Counted from the stretch's first letter, positions 34,291 to 42,453 are shown. The stretch: DNA of 46,284 nt from Candidatus Omnitrophota bacterium (GCA_028711765.1 JAQTRP010000004.1:1-46284); one strand, 5' to 3'. Made by a program: numbers and translations. Notes: generated from the letters alone by a model not told the origin.

Positions 34291-34545
34291 ATGGATTTTA
34301 GTGGTTTAAAGAATCTACTTGAGGACAGAGAAAAGCTGAGTCAGCTTCTTAAGGATGACGGTTTCAGGAAATTAATCGAGAACCCGAAAGTTCGGGAACT
34401 CCTTCGCGACGAAAGTTTTATCAAGGCGGCGCAATCGAAGAATATATTTAAGTTAGTTACAAATCCCGCCTTTCAGCAAATAATGCAGGATAATGAATTA
34501 AGAGGCATTTTATTGCAATTAAATACTTCGGCAGGCAGTATTTAA
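34291..34545 (+). CDS. small STI1-like helical-repeat protein (84 aa)
   Basis: 84 residues from ATG 34291, whose AGGTGA site overlaps the yajQ stop. It is built of short repeating units (LLKDDGFRKLIENPKVRELL, DESFIKAAQSKNIF, TNPAFQQIMQDNELRGILL). The spacing of Asp/Asn, Pro, Phe and Leu resembles the STI1/Hop chaperone-binding repeat. No signal peptide or membrane segment. It is the last gene of the PilZ-yajQ group. The resemblance is by eye and short; a plain helical protein of unknown role is the safe reading. Confidence 0.65.
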   Translation: MDFSGLKNLLEDREKLSQLLKDDGFRKLIENPKVRELLRDESFIKAAQSKNIFKLVTNPAFQQIMQDNELRGILLQLNTSAGSI

Positions 34546-34568
34546 TGGTATTTTTTTTGGTCATGGCC

Positions 34569-34596
34569 TTGTTTTTTAAGCATTGTGTGCTATACT
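34569..34596 (+). promoter_or_regulatory. promoter of the yjbQ-like gene
   Basis: TTGTTT, 16-nt spacer, TATACT, about 40 nt before ATG 34637. Confidence 0.5.
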
Positions 34597-34636
34597 TTTT
34601 TTATCAGAATAAAGAAAGTGGTTTTCTCGTATTTTT

Positions 34637-35056
34637 ATGGATGTAAAAACTGAGTTTGTTGTACTGAATTCAGTTGGCGATACCGATATAATAAATATAA
34701 CGAACGAGGTTGAGAATAATCTTAAAGACACAGGCTTCCGGGAAGGTTCAGTTACGATTTTCTCGTCCGGTTCCACAGGAGGCTTGACTACTATCGAGTA
34801 TGAGCCTGGATTAAAAAAAGATTTCAGGCGCTTGATGGAAAAGATTGTTCCTAAAGCTGCAAAGTACGAACATGATGAAACTTGGCATGACGGAAACGGT
34901 CATTCGCATCTCAGATCATCTTTGGTGAAGCCAAGCCTGACCGTGCCGTTTGCCGAGGGAAAACTTTTATTGGGAACGTGGCAGCAAATCGTTTTTGTTG
35001 ATTTTGACGTGCGTCAAAGGCGTAGAGAAATTGTGACGCAATTTATAGGCAAGTAA
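34637..35056 (+). CDS. YjbQ family protein (UPF0047), secondary thiamine-phosphate synthase type
   Basis: 139 residues matching the UPF0047/YjbQ family from end to end. Conserved parts: VTIFSSGSTGGLTTIEYEPG, KYEHDETWHDGNGHSHLRSS with its cluster of His residues, and the C-terminal LLLGTWQQIVFVDFD. E. coli YjbQ was found to have a weak thiamine-phosphate synthase activity; the true function is unsettled. A plausible promoter at 34569 makes it its own unit. No clear ribosome site before ATG 34637. A second PilZ gene follows after 38 nt. Confidence 0.9.
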   Translation: MDVKTEFVVLNSVGDTDIINITNEVENNLKDTGFREGSVTIFSSGSTGGLTTIEYEPGLKKDFRRLMEKIVPKAAKYEHDETWHDGNGHSHLRSSLVKPSLTVPFAEGKLLLGTWQQIVFVDFDVRQRRREIVTQFIGK

Positions 35057-35094
35057 TCATAATTCTAAGAGGGGGACGGAAGAGGAGGACGCGA

Positions 35095-35487
35095 ATGGAG
35101 AAAGAAAGGAGAAAGTTCAAAAGGTTTGATACTTACATGAGTATCAAATTCAAGGTCGCTGAGCCTAAAAAGCTGCGAGGGATTTGCCTGAGCAAAGATC
35201 TTTCCCGCGAGGGCATAAAGATCGCAACTAACGAGGCCATCGAATCAGGTTCGCTTCTTGATCTGGAAATTGATATTCCGGACGATCCCAAGCCGGTCAG
35301 CACCACGGGAGAAATTGTCTGGCGCAGGAAGCTGGAAGGCGGCGAGCGGAGCTATGAGTACGGCATTCGTTTTGCGTCGATGGATCCGGTCGATAAGTTC
35401 CGTGTGCTGGACTATGCCTACAATAACTGGCTTGAGACGAAAGTGAATGATTTTTCCGATCCCGAAAAGATTCCGGATATAGGGTAG
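35095..35487 (+). CDS. PilZ-domain protein, canonical motifs
   Basis: 130 residues, a single PilZ domain with both cyclic-di-GMP motifs: RRKFKR at residues 5-10 and DLSREG at 35-40. The barrel strands include TTGEIVWRRKLEG and YEYGIRFASMD. A short helical tail (VLDYAYNNWLETKVNDF) follows the domain. GGAAGAGGAGGACGCG precedes ATG 35095, a strong ribosome site. Compared with the PilZ gene at 33412 it is the complete binder. Output partner unknown. Confidence 0.88.
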   Translation: MEKERRKFKRFDTYMSIKFKVAEPKKLRGICLSKDLSREGIKIATNEAIESGSLLDLEIDIPDDPKPVSTTGEIVWRRKLEGGERSYEYGIRFASMDPVDKFRVLDYAYNNWLETKVNDFSDPEKIPDIG

Positions 35488-35590
35488 CTCCTCACAAGTT
35501 GTTTCAATGAGTCTGTCTTTAGAGGTTTTCCCCGCATAATATTCTTTTCGAAAGTTTTTCAGTCCTTTTCCCATCCTTAAAATTGTCTAG

Positions 35591-35652
35591 AACCTTAAGG
35601 CTATATTTCCCCTTCCCAGTCTCGCCGGGAAAGGGGACGCAGCCTTAAGGTT
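35591..35652. repeat. two-layer cruciform upstream of the patatin gene
   Basis: Outer perfect 12-bp arms AACCTTAAGGCT (35591..35602) and AGCCTTAAGGTT (35641..35652). An inner near-perfect stem CCCCTTCCC / GGGAAAGGGG sits between them. About 80 nt before ATG 35733. Confidence 0.75.
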
Positions 35653-35732
35653 TTCCTGCTGATTAATAAGATTAAAGCGCGAAAATAGCGTGTCGATAAC
35701 TACCCTGTGGGTCTATATACAGAGGGCGGGCT

Positions 35733-37802
35733 ATGATTTTTACTTTTCCAATCTTTAAAAGATGGGGTATGGACGCCGGCGGCTACGGTATTAAACGCCT
35801 CCGAGTCTTCGCTCAATTGTCTAACTACGACATTCAGGCCATAGAGCGCAAGGCGCGCCTCGTCGAATACAAAAAAGGGGACGTTATTTGCCGCGAGGGA
35901 GAGGCCTCGGGGAATTTCTATGTCATCCTCGCCGGACGCTGCCGGTTTTTTCGTAAAGATGAGTCGGGGAGGGATCGGGCGGTAAAGCATCTCTACCGTT
36001 ACGATTATTTCGGGGAAATGCCGCTTCTTACGGGAGGAGCGCATTCTGCCTCGGTCGAGGCCCTGAGCGACACCATCGTTCTGGAGTGGGGGAAAAAGGA
36101 TTTTGACTATATAGTCAAGACGTATCCGCCGGTATCGCTCGAGATAGGGCGTATCCTCGAGCGCGGCCTCAGGGATGAGTCAAGCGGGCGGACGAGCGAG
36201 GTGCGGATTGCTTCTGTCTGGCGTTATCCTCAGGGTTTGGGCGCCAAGACCTTTCTTGTCAGTATGGCTTCCATGCTCGAGCACGATGCCAAGAAGCGGG
36301 TTGTCGTTGTCTTATCGAGCCATTTCTTAAAAGATTTTCTGTCGGAGGGGGCAAGGCCAAGGTTTTTGAGCCTGAGGAACGCATCATCGCTCGACAAAGG
36401 GAAGTTCGAGGAATATCTCTTCAGCCATCCGTCGCGGTTTTCCGTGCTTTTCCTGGACGAGCGCGATTTGGCGGGGGATTTCGAGAAAGAAGTCGGACGG
36501 CTCTTGTCCTCGCTTGTTGGGAGATTTGATGTTGTGTTGTTCGGCCATCCTCAAGAATTTCAAGCCGTCTCCCGCGCCGTTATAAAACAATCGGACGCTG
36601 TTTACCTTCTAACCGACGGAGAGCCTTCGCATCTTGAGCGGTGCCGCGTTGTTATAGATGAGCTTTGCCGGTCATGCCAGCTTATGGGGGATGAAATCCG
36701 GCTACTTATTTCAGAGGCGCAATATGTCGACAGGACCTCGCTTGCGGAAAAGGAAAGGTTTTTAAAGCATAAGGTTTTTTATTATCTTCCCCACACCCCG
36801 GATCTGCGCAATTTTGATCTCAAGCAGGCGGAGCCGTACGTTCTTAAGTTTTCCGATACGTCTTACGCGCGCTCAATTCGCTATATTTCGAGGGAACTAT
36901 GCGGCAATCTCATCGGCCTCGCCCTTGGAAGCGGGGCGGCGCATGGCCTCGCCCATGTCGGCGTCATTAAGGTGTTGGAAGAAGAAGGCATAGACATTGA
37001 TATTATAGCTAGCTCGAGCATGGGCTCGTTCGTAGGGTCCTTGTGGGCGGCGGGTTATAAGGCGAAAGAGCTCGAGATAATCGGCATGAGCCTTAGGGGA
37101 CAGAAAGGGCTTCTGCGTATTTTTGGTGTCTCTGACGTCGGCCTTCCCAAGGGCGGGTTTTTGAAGGGGCGCGGTATCGTCAGGTTTCTGCGCGGGTTTC
37201 TGGACAAGAAGACGTTTCGGGATCTAAAAATTCCGCTTTGCGTCTTGGCGACGGATCTTAACACCTCGGAGGAGGTAGTTTTCGAAGACGGCGATGTCGT
37301 TGACGCGGTGCGCGCCAGCGTTACTATTCCGGGCGTTATGTATCCTCACAAGCTAAACGGCCGTTATTATATTGACGGGGGCGTTGTAAATCCGCTTCCT
37401 ATAAGCGTGCTTGCGAAACGCGGCGTCAGGAAAATTATTGCCGTTAACGTGTTTCCGTCACCGGAAGATTACATCGAGCGCGATGAGATATTGAAGGTTT
37501 CGAACGATGAGATAGAGCGCCGGATACGGAAGAAAGCGCTGCCTATACGTTGGTTTTGGCTCACCAAGAAGTGGTTTCTTGAGAATTTCGGCATTAACGC
37601 GTTCAACGTTTTAATGAATACGCTGCTTTATATGGGGTATGGAATGGCCAGGCAGGCAAGCGCCGAGGCGGATGTCGTGATTCATCCCGTGATTTGCGAC
37701 GCTTTCTGGGGAGACTTCTTTTCCCCGGAAAAGTTCTTTAAAGTAGGCGAAGAGAAGACCCGTGAGAAGCTAGACGAAATCAAGAAGCTCGTTTACGAGT
37801 AG
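35733..37802 (+). CDS. cNMP-binding domain / P-loop-like domain / patatin phospholipase fusion
   Basis: 689 residues in three parts. An N-terminal cyclic-nucleotide-binding barrel (about 22-148; YKKGDVICREGEASGNFYVI, YFGEMPLLTG). A middle alpha/beta region (about 155-390) that looks like a worn MinD/CpaE-type fold (IASVWRYPQGLGAKTFLVSM) with no good Walker A. A C-terminal patatin domain (about 392-600) with oxyanion GSGAAHGLAHVG, nucleophile Ser429 in SSSMGS, and catalytic Asp548 in DGG. The GxSxG box reads SxSxG. Bacterial relatives are NTE/RssA-like lipid esterases. AGAGGGCGGG precedes ATG 35733. Substrate unknown; regulation by a cyclic nucleotide is inferred from the domain. Confidence 0.88.
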   Translation: MIFTFPIFKRWGMDAGGYGIKRLRVFAQLSNYDIQAIERKARLVEYKKGDVICREGEASGNFYVILAGRCRFFRKDESGRDRAVKHLYRYDYFGEMPLLTGGAHSASVEALSDTIVLEWGKKDFDYIVKTYPPVSLEIGRILERGLRDESSGRTSEVRIASVWRYPQGLGAKTFLVSMASMLEHDAKKRVVVVLSSHFLKDFLSEGARPRFLSLRNASSLDKGKFEEYLFSHPSRFSVLFLDERDLAGDFEKEVGRLLSSLVGRFDVVLFGHPQEFQAVSRAVIKQSDAVYLLTDGEPSHLERCRVVIDELCRSCQLMGDEIRLLISEAQYVDRTSLAEKERFLKHKVFYYLPHTPDLRNFDLKQAEPYVLKFSDTSYARSIRYISRELCGNLIGLALGSGAAHGLAHVGVIKVLEEEGIDIDIIASSSMGSFVGSLWAAGYKAKELEIIGMSLRGQKGLLRIFGVSDVGLPKGGFLKGRGIVRFLRGFLDKKTFRDLKIPLCVLATDLNTSEEVVFEDGDVVDAVRASVTIPGVMYPHKLNGRYYIDGGVVNPLPISVLAKRGVRKIIAVNVFPSPEDYIERDEILKVSNDEIERRIRKKALPIRWFWLTKKWFLENFGINAFNVLMNTLLYMGYGMARQASAEADVVIHPVICDAFWGDFFSPEKFFKVGEEKTREKLDEIKKLVYE

Positions 37803-37828
37803 TTTTGTCCCGTATTTTCCCCAATTCC

Positions 37829-37857
37829 TTGACTTGCCTATAGTTGTGTGTTAAACT
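37829..37857 (+). promoter_or_regulatory. promoter of the lipoprotein gene, twin of the trpB promoter
   Basis: TTGACT, 17-nt spacer, TAAACT, followed by TCC so that TGTTAAACTTCC is shared with 22981..22992 region. A GGTACC pair (37876..37896) lies just downstream, echoing family E next to trpB. Confidence 0.6.
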
Positions 37858-37924
37858 TCCTTTCACTTTTCTTCAGGTACCTAAACTTGTGGTACCTTAC
37901 AATGGTGCCCAAATTGGCTGTAAA

Positions 37925-38650
37925 ATGGCAAGGATAGACGCTTTACGAACTCTGCGGATTCTTATACTTGTTCAATCTCTTGTAATCTTGCTCGGGTGTA
38001 CGGCAGCGCATCGCGAGATTATCCAGCCGACAATCCGGATCCCCGAATTTTATTCCAATAAGGAATCGAAAAACGGCCTCACGGTCGTTGTTGACCCGTA
38101 CCTAGTGAAAGGGAAGGCCGCTTACGTTTTTGGGCGCGATTTGTGCTCAGATGGCTTATATCCGATCCATTTACTTTTATGGAATAAAGGTTCCAGGCAT
38201 TTTGATTTCTCAGGCGCGGAAGCGCTGCTCATCGGCGAGACGGGCGATAAATTTTCCCCGCTTGGGGCCGACGCCGCGTTACGCGAGATTAAGGGCGCTT
38301 TTTTTGATCCGAAAAATATCGGCTACGGCGTTTTGGGGGCACTCGGTTTGGTTGTTACCGCGACTTGCGACGGCACTGCGGCGATAGATTCTTATATCGC
38401 CGACAGAAAGGCCAAACCGTTAGAAAAAGGGCGGTATTGGGCGAAGAATACGATCGCCCCGGCCCAAGAGAATGATGGTTTTTTACTTTTCCCGTTCGGT
38501 AAGGATAAAAAGAGGGCAAAATACCTGTTTATGCAAAGCTTCCGGTTTGTTTTAGGCAACGTGCGGTGTGTTGAGACGGGCGAGACGATTACTTTCGATA
38601 TACCTATAAAAGAAAAAGCCGAAGGCGAAAAGAAGCCTTCGTTATGGTGA
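37925..38650 (+). CDS. putative lipoprotein of unknown function
   Basis: 241 residues from ATG 37925; an upstream ATG at 37844 would run through the promoter. The N-terminus has basic residues, a hydrophobic core and the lipobox LLGC, giving an N-terminal Cys after cleavage. The mature part has a strand-rich domain (NGLTVVVDPYLVKGKAAYVF, then YPIHLLLWNKGSRHFDFSG). A small hydrophobic Gly-rich patch (IGYGVLGALGLVVTA) is in the middle. I do not recognise the family. There is no clear ribosome site. It overlaps the AsmA-like gene by 7 nt, so the two proteins probably work at the envelope together. Confidence 0.72.
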   Translation: MARIDALRTLRILILVQSLVILLGCTAAHREIIQPTIRIPEFYSNKESKNGLTVVVDPYLVKGKAAYVFGRDLCSDGLYPIHLLLWNKGSRHFDFSGAEALLIGETGDKFSPLGADAALREIKGAFFDPKNIGYGVLGALGLVVTATCDGTAAIDSYIADRKAKPLEKGRYWAKNTIAPAQENDGFLLFPFGKDKKRAKYLFMQSFRFVLGNVRCVETGETITFDIPIKEKAEGEKKPSLW

Positions 38651-39897
38651 ACATATTGCCGAAGATGAGCGTCTTTAATTTTTTTATCCTTCTTTTAGCG
38701 GTTTTTGTCCTCGTTATATTTCTTTTCCAGAGTACCTTGCCGGTCTTCCTAAAGACTTTCTTCAGTTCCAGACTATCCGCGGCGTTGGACGCGGATGTGA
38801 CGATTGACGACATTATTTTAAACTTTTTTGTCGGGACGATACGTTTCGAAGGCCTCAAAATAGAAGGTGCGCACGCGGAGGGCGTGTCCGTCAGCATCAG
38901 GTCTAAGGAGTTGGTTGTTGATTTTAATCTGATAGAACTCTTGAGGAGAAAGATAGTCCTCGACTCTGTTAGGTTCAATCGCGTCTCGGTTGTATTCGAA
39001 GCCGAGAGGCGGGAAGGCCGTCTTCAAAGAGCGCCATCGGCGTTCGGTCTTATTGTGGCGAAATCTGTCGTTGATTTCGATAGCAACCGCCTGTTCAAGG
39101 AAGACTCGGAAGGCAGTAGTAGGGCAGCGGCACATCCCGGGAAAATAGCCGTTGCCGTCGCGAAGCATTTCGCCAGGCCTTTTGTTATAAGAAAGATCGC
39201 TGTGGAAAACGCGAATGTTTTTTTTGTGGATTATACCGAGGACGGTAAAGCGCTTCAAACCGGCCTTGAGGATATTGAAGCGTTTATTGATGAGATACGG
39301 TATCCCGCTCGGGCGGACGGGAAAATAGAATTTAAATTGTCGGCTATCGTTTCTGCGACAAAACTTGGGCGCGCGAGCGCGAACGGCACGATACAGCCTT
39401 ACCGACAGGGGCTTGATTTCTCTCTCGCTTTAGACTTGGACGACATCTACATTCCTCATTTCAAATCCTATCTTTTTTCGGGGCGCAATTATGATATTTA
39501 TGGCGGCAGATTCGACTTGCGTTCTAAGATGATCTGCCGTAATGGTTTTATTCGCTCGAAGAATGAAGTTACTCTTTCCGATCTTGAACTCGCCGCCCTC
39601 GGAGAGCAGGCAAACACAGTGGACGATACCTTCCGCTTGCTTAAGTTGTCGGGAGGCGTTTTCGCGATATTACTCAATCGCGCGACTGCAAGCGGGTTAA
39701 CGTTTACATTTGGTCTCGATGCCGATATCAATGATCCGCGCCTCGCGGATGGTAAGATTATAGCGGATCGTTTCTTGCCCTCGCTCGAAAAAAGGCTGGT
39801 CGCGCTGCTTAAGGAAACGCCCGGCGGCATGCGCGGCCTCTTGGGTTCTTTAATTACTCTGCCTTCGTGGAGCGCATCGGAGAAAGAGGCGGCTTAG
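38644..39897 (+). CDS. AsmA-like / DUF748-type envelope protein
   Basis: 417 residues. One N-terminal transmembrane helix (about 10-30, VFNFFILLLAVFVLVIFLF) anchors a large periplasmic, strand-rich domain. The segment right after the anchor (LSAALDADVTIDDIILNFFV, GTIRFEGLKIEG) is typical of AsmA/DUF748 proteins, which are related to lipid-transfer bridges between membranes. A Leu-rich amphipathic tail ends the protein. Shorter than E. coli AsmA. The start codon overlaps the lipoprotein end. A weak stem-loop follows the stop. Confidence 0.75.
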   Translation: MVNILPKMSVFNFFILLLAVFVLVIFLFQSTLPVFLKTFFSSRLSAALDADVTIDDIILNFFVGTIRFEGLKIEGAHAEGVSVSIRSKELVVDFNLIELLRRKIVLDSVRFNRVSVVFEAERREGRLQRAPSAFGLIVAKSVVDFDSNRLFKEDSEGSSRAAAHPGKIAVAVAKHFARPFVIRKIAVENANVFFVDYTEDGKALQTGLEDIEAFIDEIRYPARADGKIEFKLSAIVSATKLGRASANGTIQPYRQGLDFSLALDLDDIYIPHFKSYLFSGRNYDIYGGRFDLRSKMICRNGFIRSKNEVTLSDLELAALGEQANTVDDTFRLLKLSGGVFAILLNRATASGLTFTFGLDADINDPRLADGKIIADRFLPSLEKRLVALLKETPGGMRGLLGSLITLPSWSASEKEAA

Positions 39898-39925
39898 AAG
39901 CAGTGACTCGTGAATCGTTACCCGT

Positions 39926-39951
39926 GGCTCGCAGAAAAACCCGAGCCTTTA
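39926..39951 (+). terminator. weak stem-loop after the AsmA-like gene
   Basis: GGCTCG / CGAGCC stem with a 10-nt A-rich loop, followed by TTTAT. A longer pairing GTTACCCGTG (39917) with CACGGGTGAC (39971) competes with it, so termination is uncertain. Confidence 0.35.
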
Positions 39952-39995
39952 TGGAACGCGGGGCACGAGACACGGGTGACGGATCACAAAATGAT

Positions 39996-40068
39996 GGGCC
40001 TGTAGCTCAGCTGGGAGAGCGCCACACTCGCATTGTGGAGGTCACGAGTTCGAATCTCGTCAGGTCCA
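39996..40068 (+). tRNA. tRNA-Ala (anticodon CGC)
   Basis: Acceptor GGGCCTG pairs with CAGGTCC (one G-U); D-arm GCTC/GAGC; anticodon stem CCACA/TGTGG with loop CTCGCAT (anticodon CGC); T-arm ACGAG/CTCGT; discriminator A. It reads GCG. Confidence 0.95.
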
Positions 40069-40091
40069 CTTTTTTAAAATGACAAATGACA

Positions 40092-40126
40092 AAATCCCTG
40101 CCTTACCGGCAGGCAGGCAGGGATTT
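40092..40126. repeat. inverted repeat (family B) in front of nadE
   Basis: 12-bp perfect arms AAATCCCTGCCT (40092..40103) and AGGCAGGGATTT (40115..40126) around an 11-nt loop that itself holds CCGGCAGG. An ORF reading through it from 40086 would begin with repeat-encoded residues. Confidence 0.8.
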
Positions 40127-40133
40127 ATTAAAT

Positions 40134-41006
40134 ATGACCAAGCCAATTATGATTGACAAGACAAAGAAGATCTACGATGCCTTAGTCTCCGGGTTGCGTA
40201 AATTTGTCTCGGAGAGCGGTTACAAGAAAGTTGTGATAGGCCTGAGCGGCGGGATAGATTCCGCGCTTGTTGCCGTTATCGCCTCCGATGCCCTCTCGCA
40301 CCGTAATGTTATAGGGATGTCAATGCCCGGCCCTTTTTCAACCCAATCAAGCGTCGAAGACGCCCGTCTCGTTGCGGTCGAGCTCGGCATTGATTTCCGC
40401 CAGAGGCCCATCGCTCATTTGTACGATGCCGTGCTGAAGGAAATTATCGGGGCGAAGGAGAAAGAAGGCCTTGTCGCGAAGGAGCGCTCGTCAATCACGG
40501 TCGCGATGGAGAATCTGCAGGCGCGTCTCAGGGCCGTTATTTTGATGTACATTGCCAATGACGAAAACGCGCTTCTCCTTGCCACTGGGAATAAATCGGA
40601 GATTGCCATGGGTTATTGCACCCTGTACGGCGACACCTGCGGCGCTATAAATATCCTCGGCGATGTTTATAAGACCGAGGTTTACAAACTCGTCTATTAC
40701 CGGAACAGCGTCGGATGTGTGATACCGGATTCCGTTATAAATAAAGTCCCATCCGCCGAACTTAGGCCCAACCAGAAAGACGAGGATTCGCTCCCGCCTT
40801 ATGACGTCTTGGATGAGATACTCAGGTATTATATTGACGAAGGCAAGAAGGCCTCCCGTATTACTAAAATTCTCGCCGGAAAGGCGAGTCCCGCCGTGGT
40901 CAACGAAGTCATTCTCAGGTTCGTTAGGAATGAATATAAGAGAAGGCAGGCCCCTCCGATTATTTGCCTAAGGCGGAAGAACTGGATAGACAAATGGAAA
41001 CCGTAG
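40134..41006 (+). CDS. nadE: NAD(+) synthetase, ammonia-type
   Basis: 290 residues from ATG 40134; the in-frame ATG at 40086 would translate the inverted repeat and is rejected. The PP-loop SGGIDS (residues 38-43) binds ATP pyrophosphate. ATGNKSEIAMGYCTLYGDTCG and the KTEVYKL segment bind deamido-NAD. It lacks the glutaminase domain of the large form, so free ammonia should be the donor. AGGGAT about 10 nt upstream is a modest ribosome site formed by the repeat. It overlaps ald by 13 nt. Confidence 0.94.
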   Translation: MTKPIMIDKTKKIYDALVSGLRKFVSESGYKKVVIGLSGGIDSALVAVIASDALSHRNVIGMSMPGPFSTQSSVEDARLVAVELGIDFRQRPIAHLYDAVLKEIIGAKEKEGLVAKERSSITVAMENLQARLRAVILMYIANDENALLLATGNKSEIAMGYCTLYGDTCGAINILGDVYKTEVYKLVYYRNSVGCVIPDSVINKVPSAELRPNQKDEDSLPPYDVLDEILRYYIDEGKKASRITKILAGKASPAVVNEVILRFVRNEYKRRQAPPIICLRRKNWIDKWKP

Positions 41007-42157
41007 GTATTCCCCGAGAAATCAAATCCGGCGAGAAGAGGGTCGGCCTGACCCCCGCGGGAGTTCAATATTTGGTTTCTCATAAGGTGCCCGTGATCGT
41101 CGAGCGTGACGCCGGCAAGGAGAACGCTTTCCCGAATGAGGCGTATGAAGCGGCTGGGGCGCGTATAGCGGCTTCGCGCGAAGAACTCTGGTCTTCCGCG
41201 ACGTTGAAAAAGAAGGTAAAGGAGCCGCTCGCCGAGGAGTTTCCGCTTTTTAAGAACGGGCAGGTATTATTTGCATTTTTGCACCTCGCCTCTCCGGCCC
41301 AAGAGAGCTTGACAAGGAAGCTCTTGAGCTCGCGCCTTACCGCGATAGCCTACGAAACCATCATGGTCGGCAATTACACGCCCATACTTAAGCCTATGAG
41401 CATCATCGCGGGGGTGTTCGCCGGTTATTATGCCGGCATATATAAACACCTTGCCGAGGTGCGCGGCGGCAAGATTATCTACAGCAATATCACGAAGGAT
41501 GTCGTATCCAGCGTGGCGGATAAGTATCCCGAGATTCCGCTCGGATTTCCTCCGGGGAATGTCGTTGTCTTGGGCGGCGGGCAGGCAGGCCTAAAAGCGG
41601 CAGAGACGTGTGTCCGCATGGGTGGGAAAGTAGTCGTGACGGAACTTAACGAAAGGCGCCGCCGGTTTCTTTATGATTATTTTATGGATTTAGGGCTGGG
41701 CATTACGATATTGGACGCGAAGAAGGAATACGAGGATTACCTTTATGAGGCCGATGTCATAATCGGCTGTGTTTACCTTATCGGAAAGCGCGCGCCGGTT
41801 ATAATTCCGAATAAGCTGCTCGGCGAGATAAGCGCCGATAAAAAGAAATTGATTATCGATATTGCCGTGGACCAGGGCGGAAATATTGAGGGATCACATC
41901 CTACGACTTACGATGATCCCTTGTACGTTGACCCATTCGGCAATCTGCGGTTTGGTGTCGTGAATATGCCGTCCTTCGCGGGCCGCCAGGCAAGCGAGGC
42001 CTTGGAGCGCGCGACGCTGGATTACACTTTGGCTCTGTGCGGGGGCGTGGATCAAGCCTTGCGTTTGTGCCCGGAACTTAAAAGCGGCGTTAATGTGAGA
42101 AACGGCGAGATAGTGCATCCGGAAATTCTTCAAATTTATAGGTCGATTGTTTCTTAA
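40994..42157 (+). CDS. ald: alanine dehydrogenase
   Basis: 387 residues from ATG 40994, inside the nadE end. The start VGIPREIKSGEKRVGLTPAG is diagnostic. Lys76 in KKVKEP and His97 in FLHLAS are the catalytic pair. The NAD fold shows VVVLGGGQAGLKAAETC, and IIDIAVDQGGNIEGSHPTTY closes the active site. It interconverts alanine with pyruvate and ammonia using NAD. Coupling to an ammonia-dependent nadE is suggestive of linked nitrogen use, but may be coincidence. Overlap is 13 nt. Confidence 0.93.
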   Translation: METVGIPREIKSGEKRVGLTPAGVQYLVSHKVPVIVERDAGKENAFPNEAYEAAGARIAASREELWSSATLKKKVKEPLAEEFPLFKNGQVLFAFLHLASPAQESLTRKLLSSRLTAIAYETIMVGNYTPILKPMSIIAGVFAGYYAGIYKHLAEVRGGKIIYSNITKDVVSSVADKYPEIPLGFPPGNVVVLGGGQAGLKAAETCVRMGGKVVVTELNERRRRFLYDYFMDLGLGITILDAKKEYEDYLYEADVIIGCVYLIGKRAPVIIPNKLLGEISADKKKLIIDIAVDQGGNIEGSHPTTYDDPLYVDPFGNLRFGVVNMPSFAGRQASEALERATLDYTLALCGGVDQALRLCPELKSGVNVRNGEIVHPEILQIYRSIVS

Positions 42158-42183
42158 AGGGCAATATGGAGGGAATAATAAAA

Positions 42184-42447
42184 ATGAGAAAGTTTAATTG
42201 TTGTCTTGTCGTCGTACTCTTTTATGCCGTGTTTTTCTCCGGCTGCCAAACGGAAGATGCCGCCTCAAAGGTAATCGCCCCAGTTGCCAAGCCGGTCGTC
42301 GACACGACGGATGATGTGCTTCAGACCCGCACCTTACAATCTGAAAGCGGCGCGGGACCAAAGGCCGTGATCTTTCCCAACGAGAAGAGCGACGAAAGGG
42401 ACGACGCCGGCGACCATGGGACGAAGCAGTTCAAGCTGCAGTTTTAA
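42184..42447 (+). CDS. small putative lipoprotein
   Basis: 87 residues from ATG 42184, preceded by GGAGGG. An upstream in-frame ATG (42166) covers that site. The signal peptide KFNCCLVVVLFYAVFFSGC ends in a lipobox-like FSGC. The mature part is short, polar and Asp/Lys-rich with no recognisable fold (VDTTDDVLQTRTLQSESG, then KSDERDDAGDHGTKQFKLQF). No paralogue is seen in the window. It lies 26 nt after ald and 6 nt before the alkylguanine methyltransferase gene. Confidence 0.7.
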   Translation: MRKFNCCLVVVLFYAVFFSGCQTEDAASKVIAPVAKPVVDTTDDVLQTRTLQSESGAGPKAVIFPNEKSDERDDAGDHGTKQFKLQF

Positions 42448-42453
42448 GTTTTT

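Noticed and set aside
39867-40082. 71-aa ORF covering tRNA-Ala
   Set aside because: It reads through a complete tRNA cloverleaf.
40086-40133. Upstream ATG for nadE
   Set aside because: The extra residues are encoded by the family-B inverted repeat, and the conserved protein starts after it.
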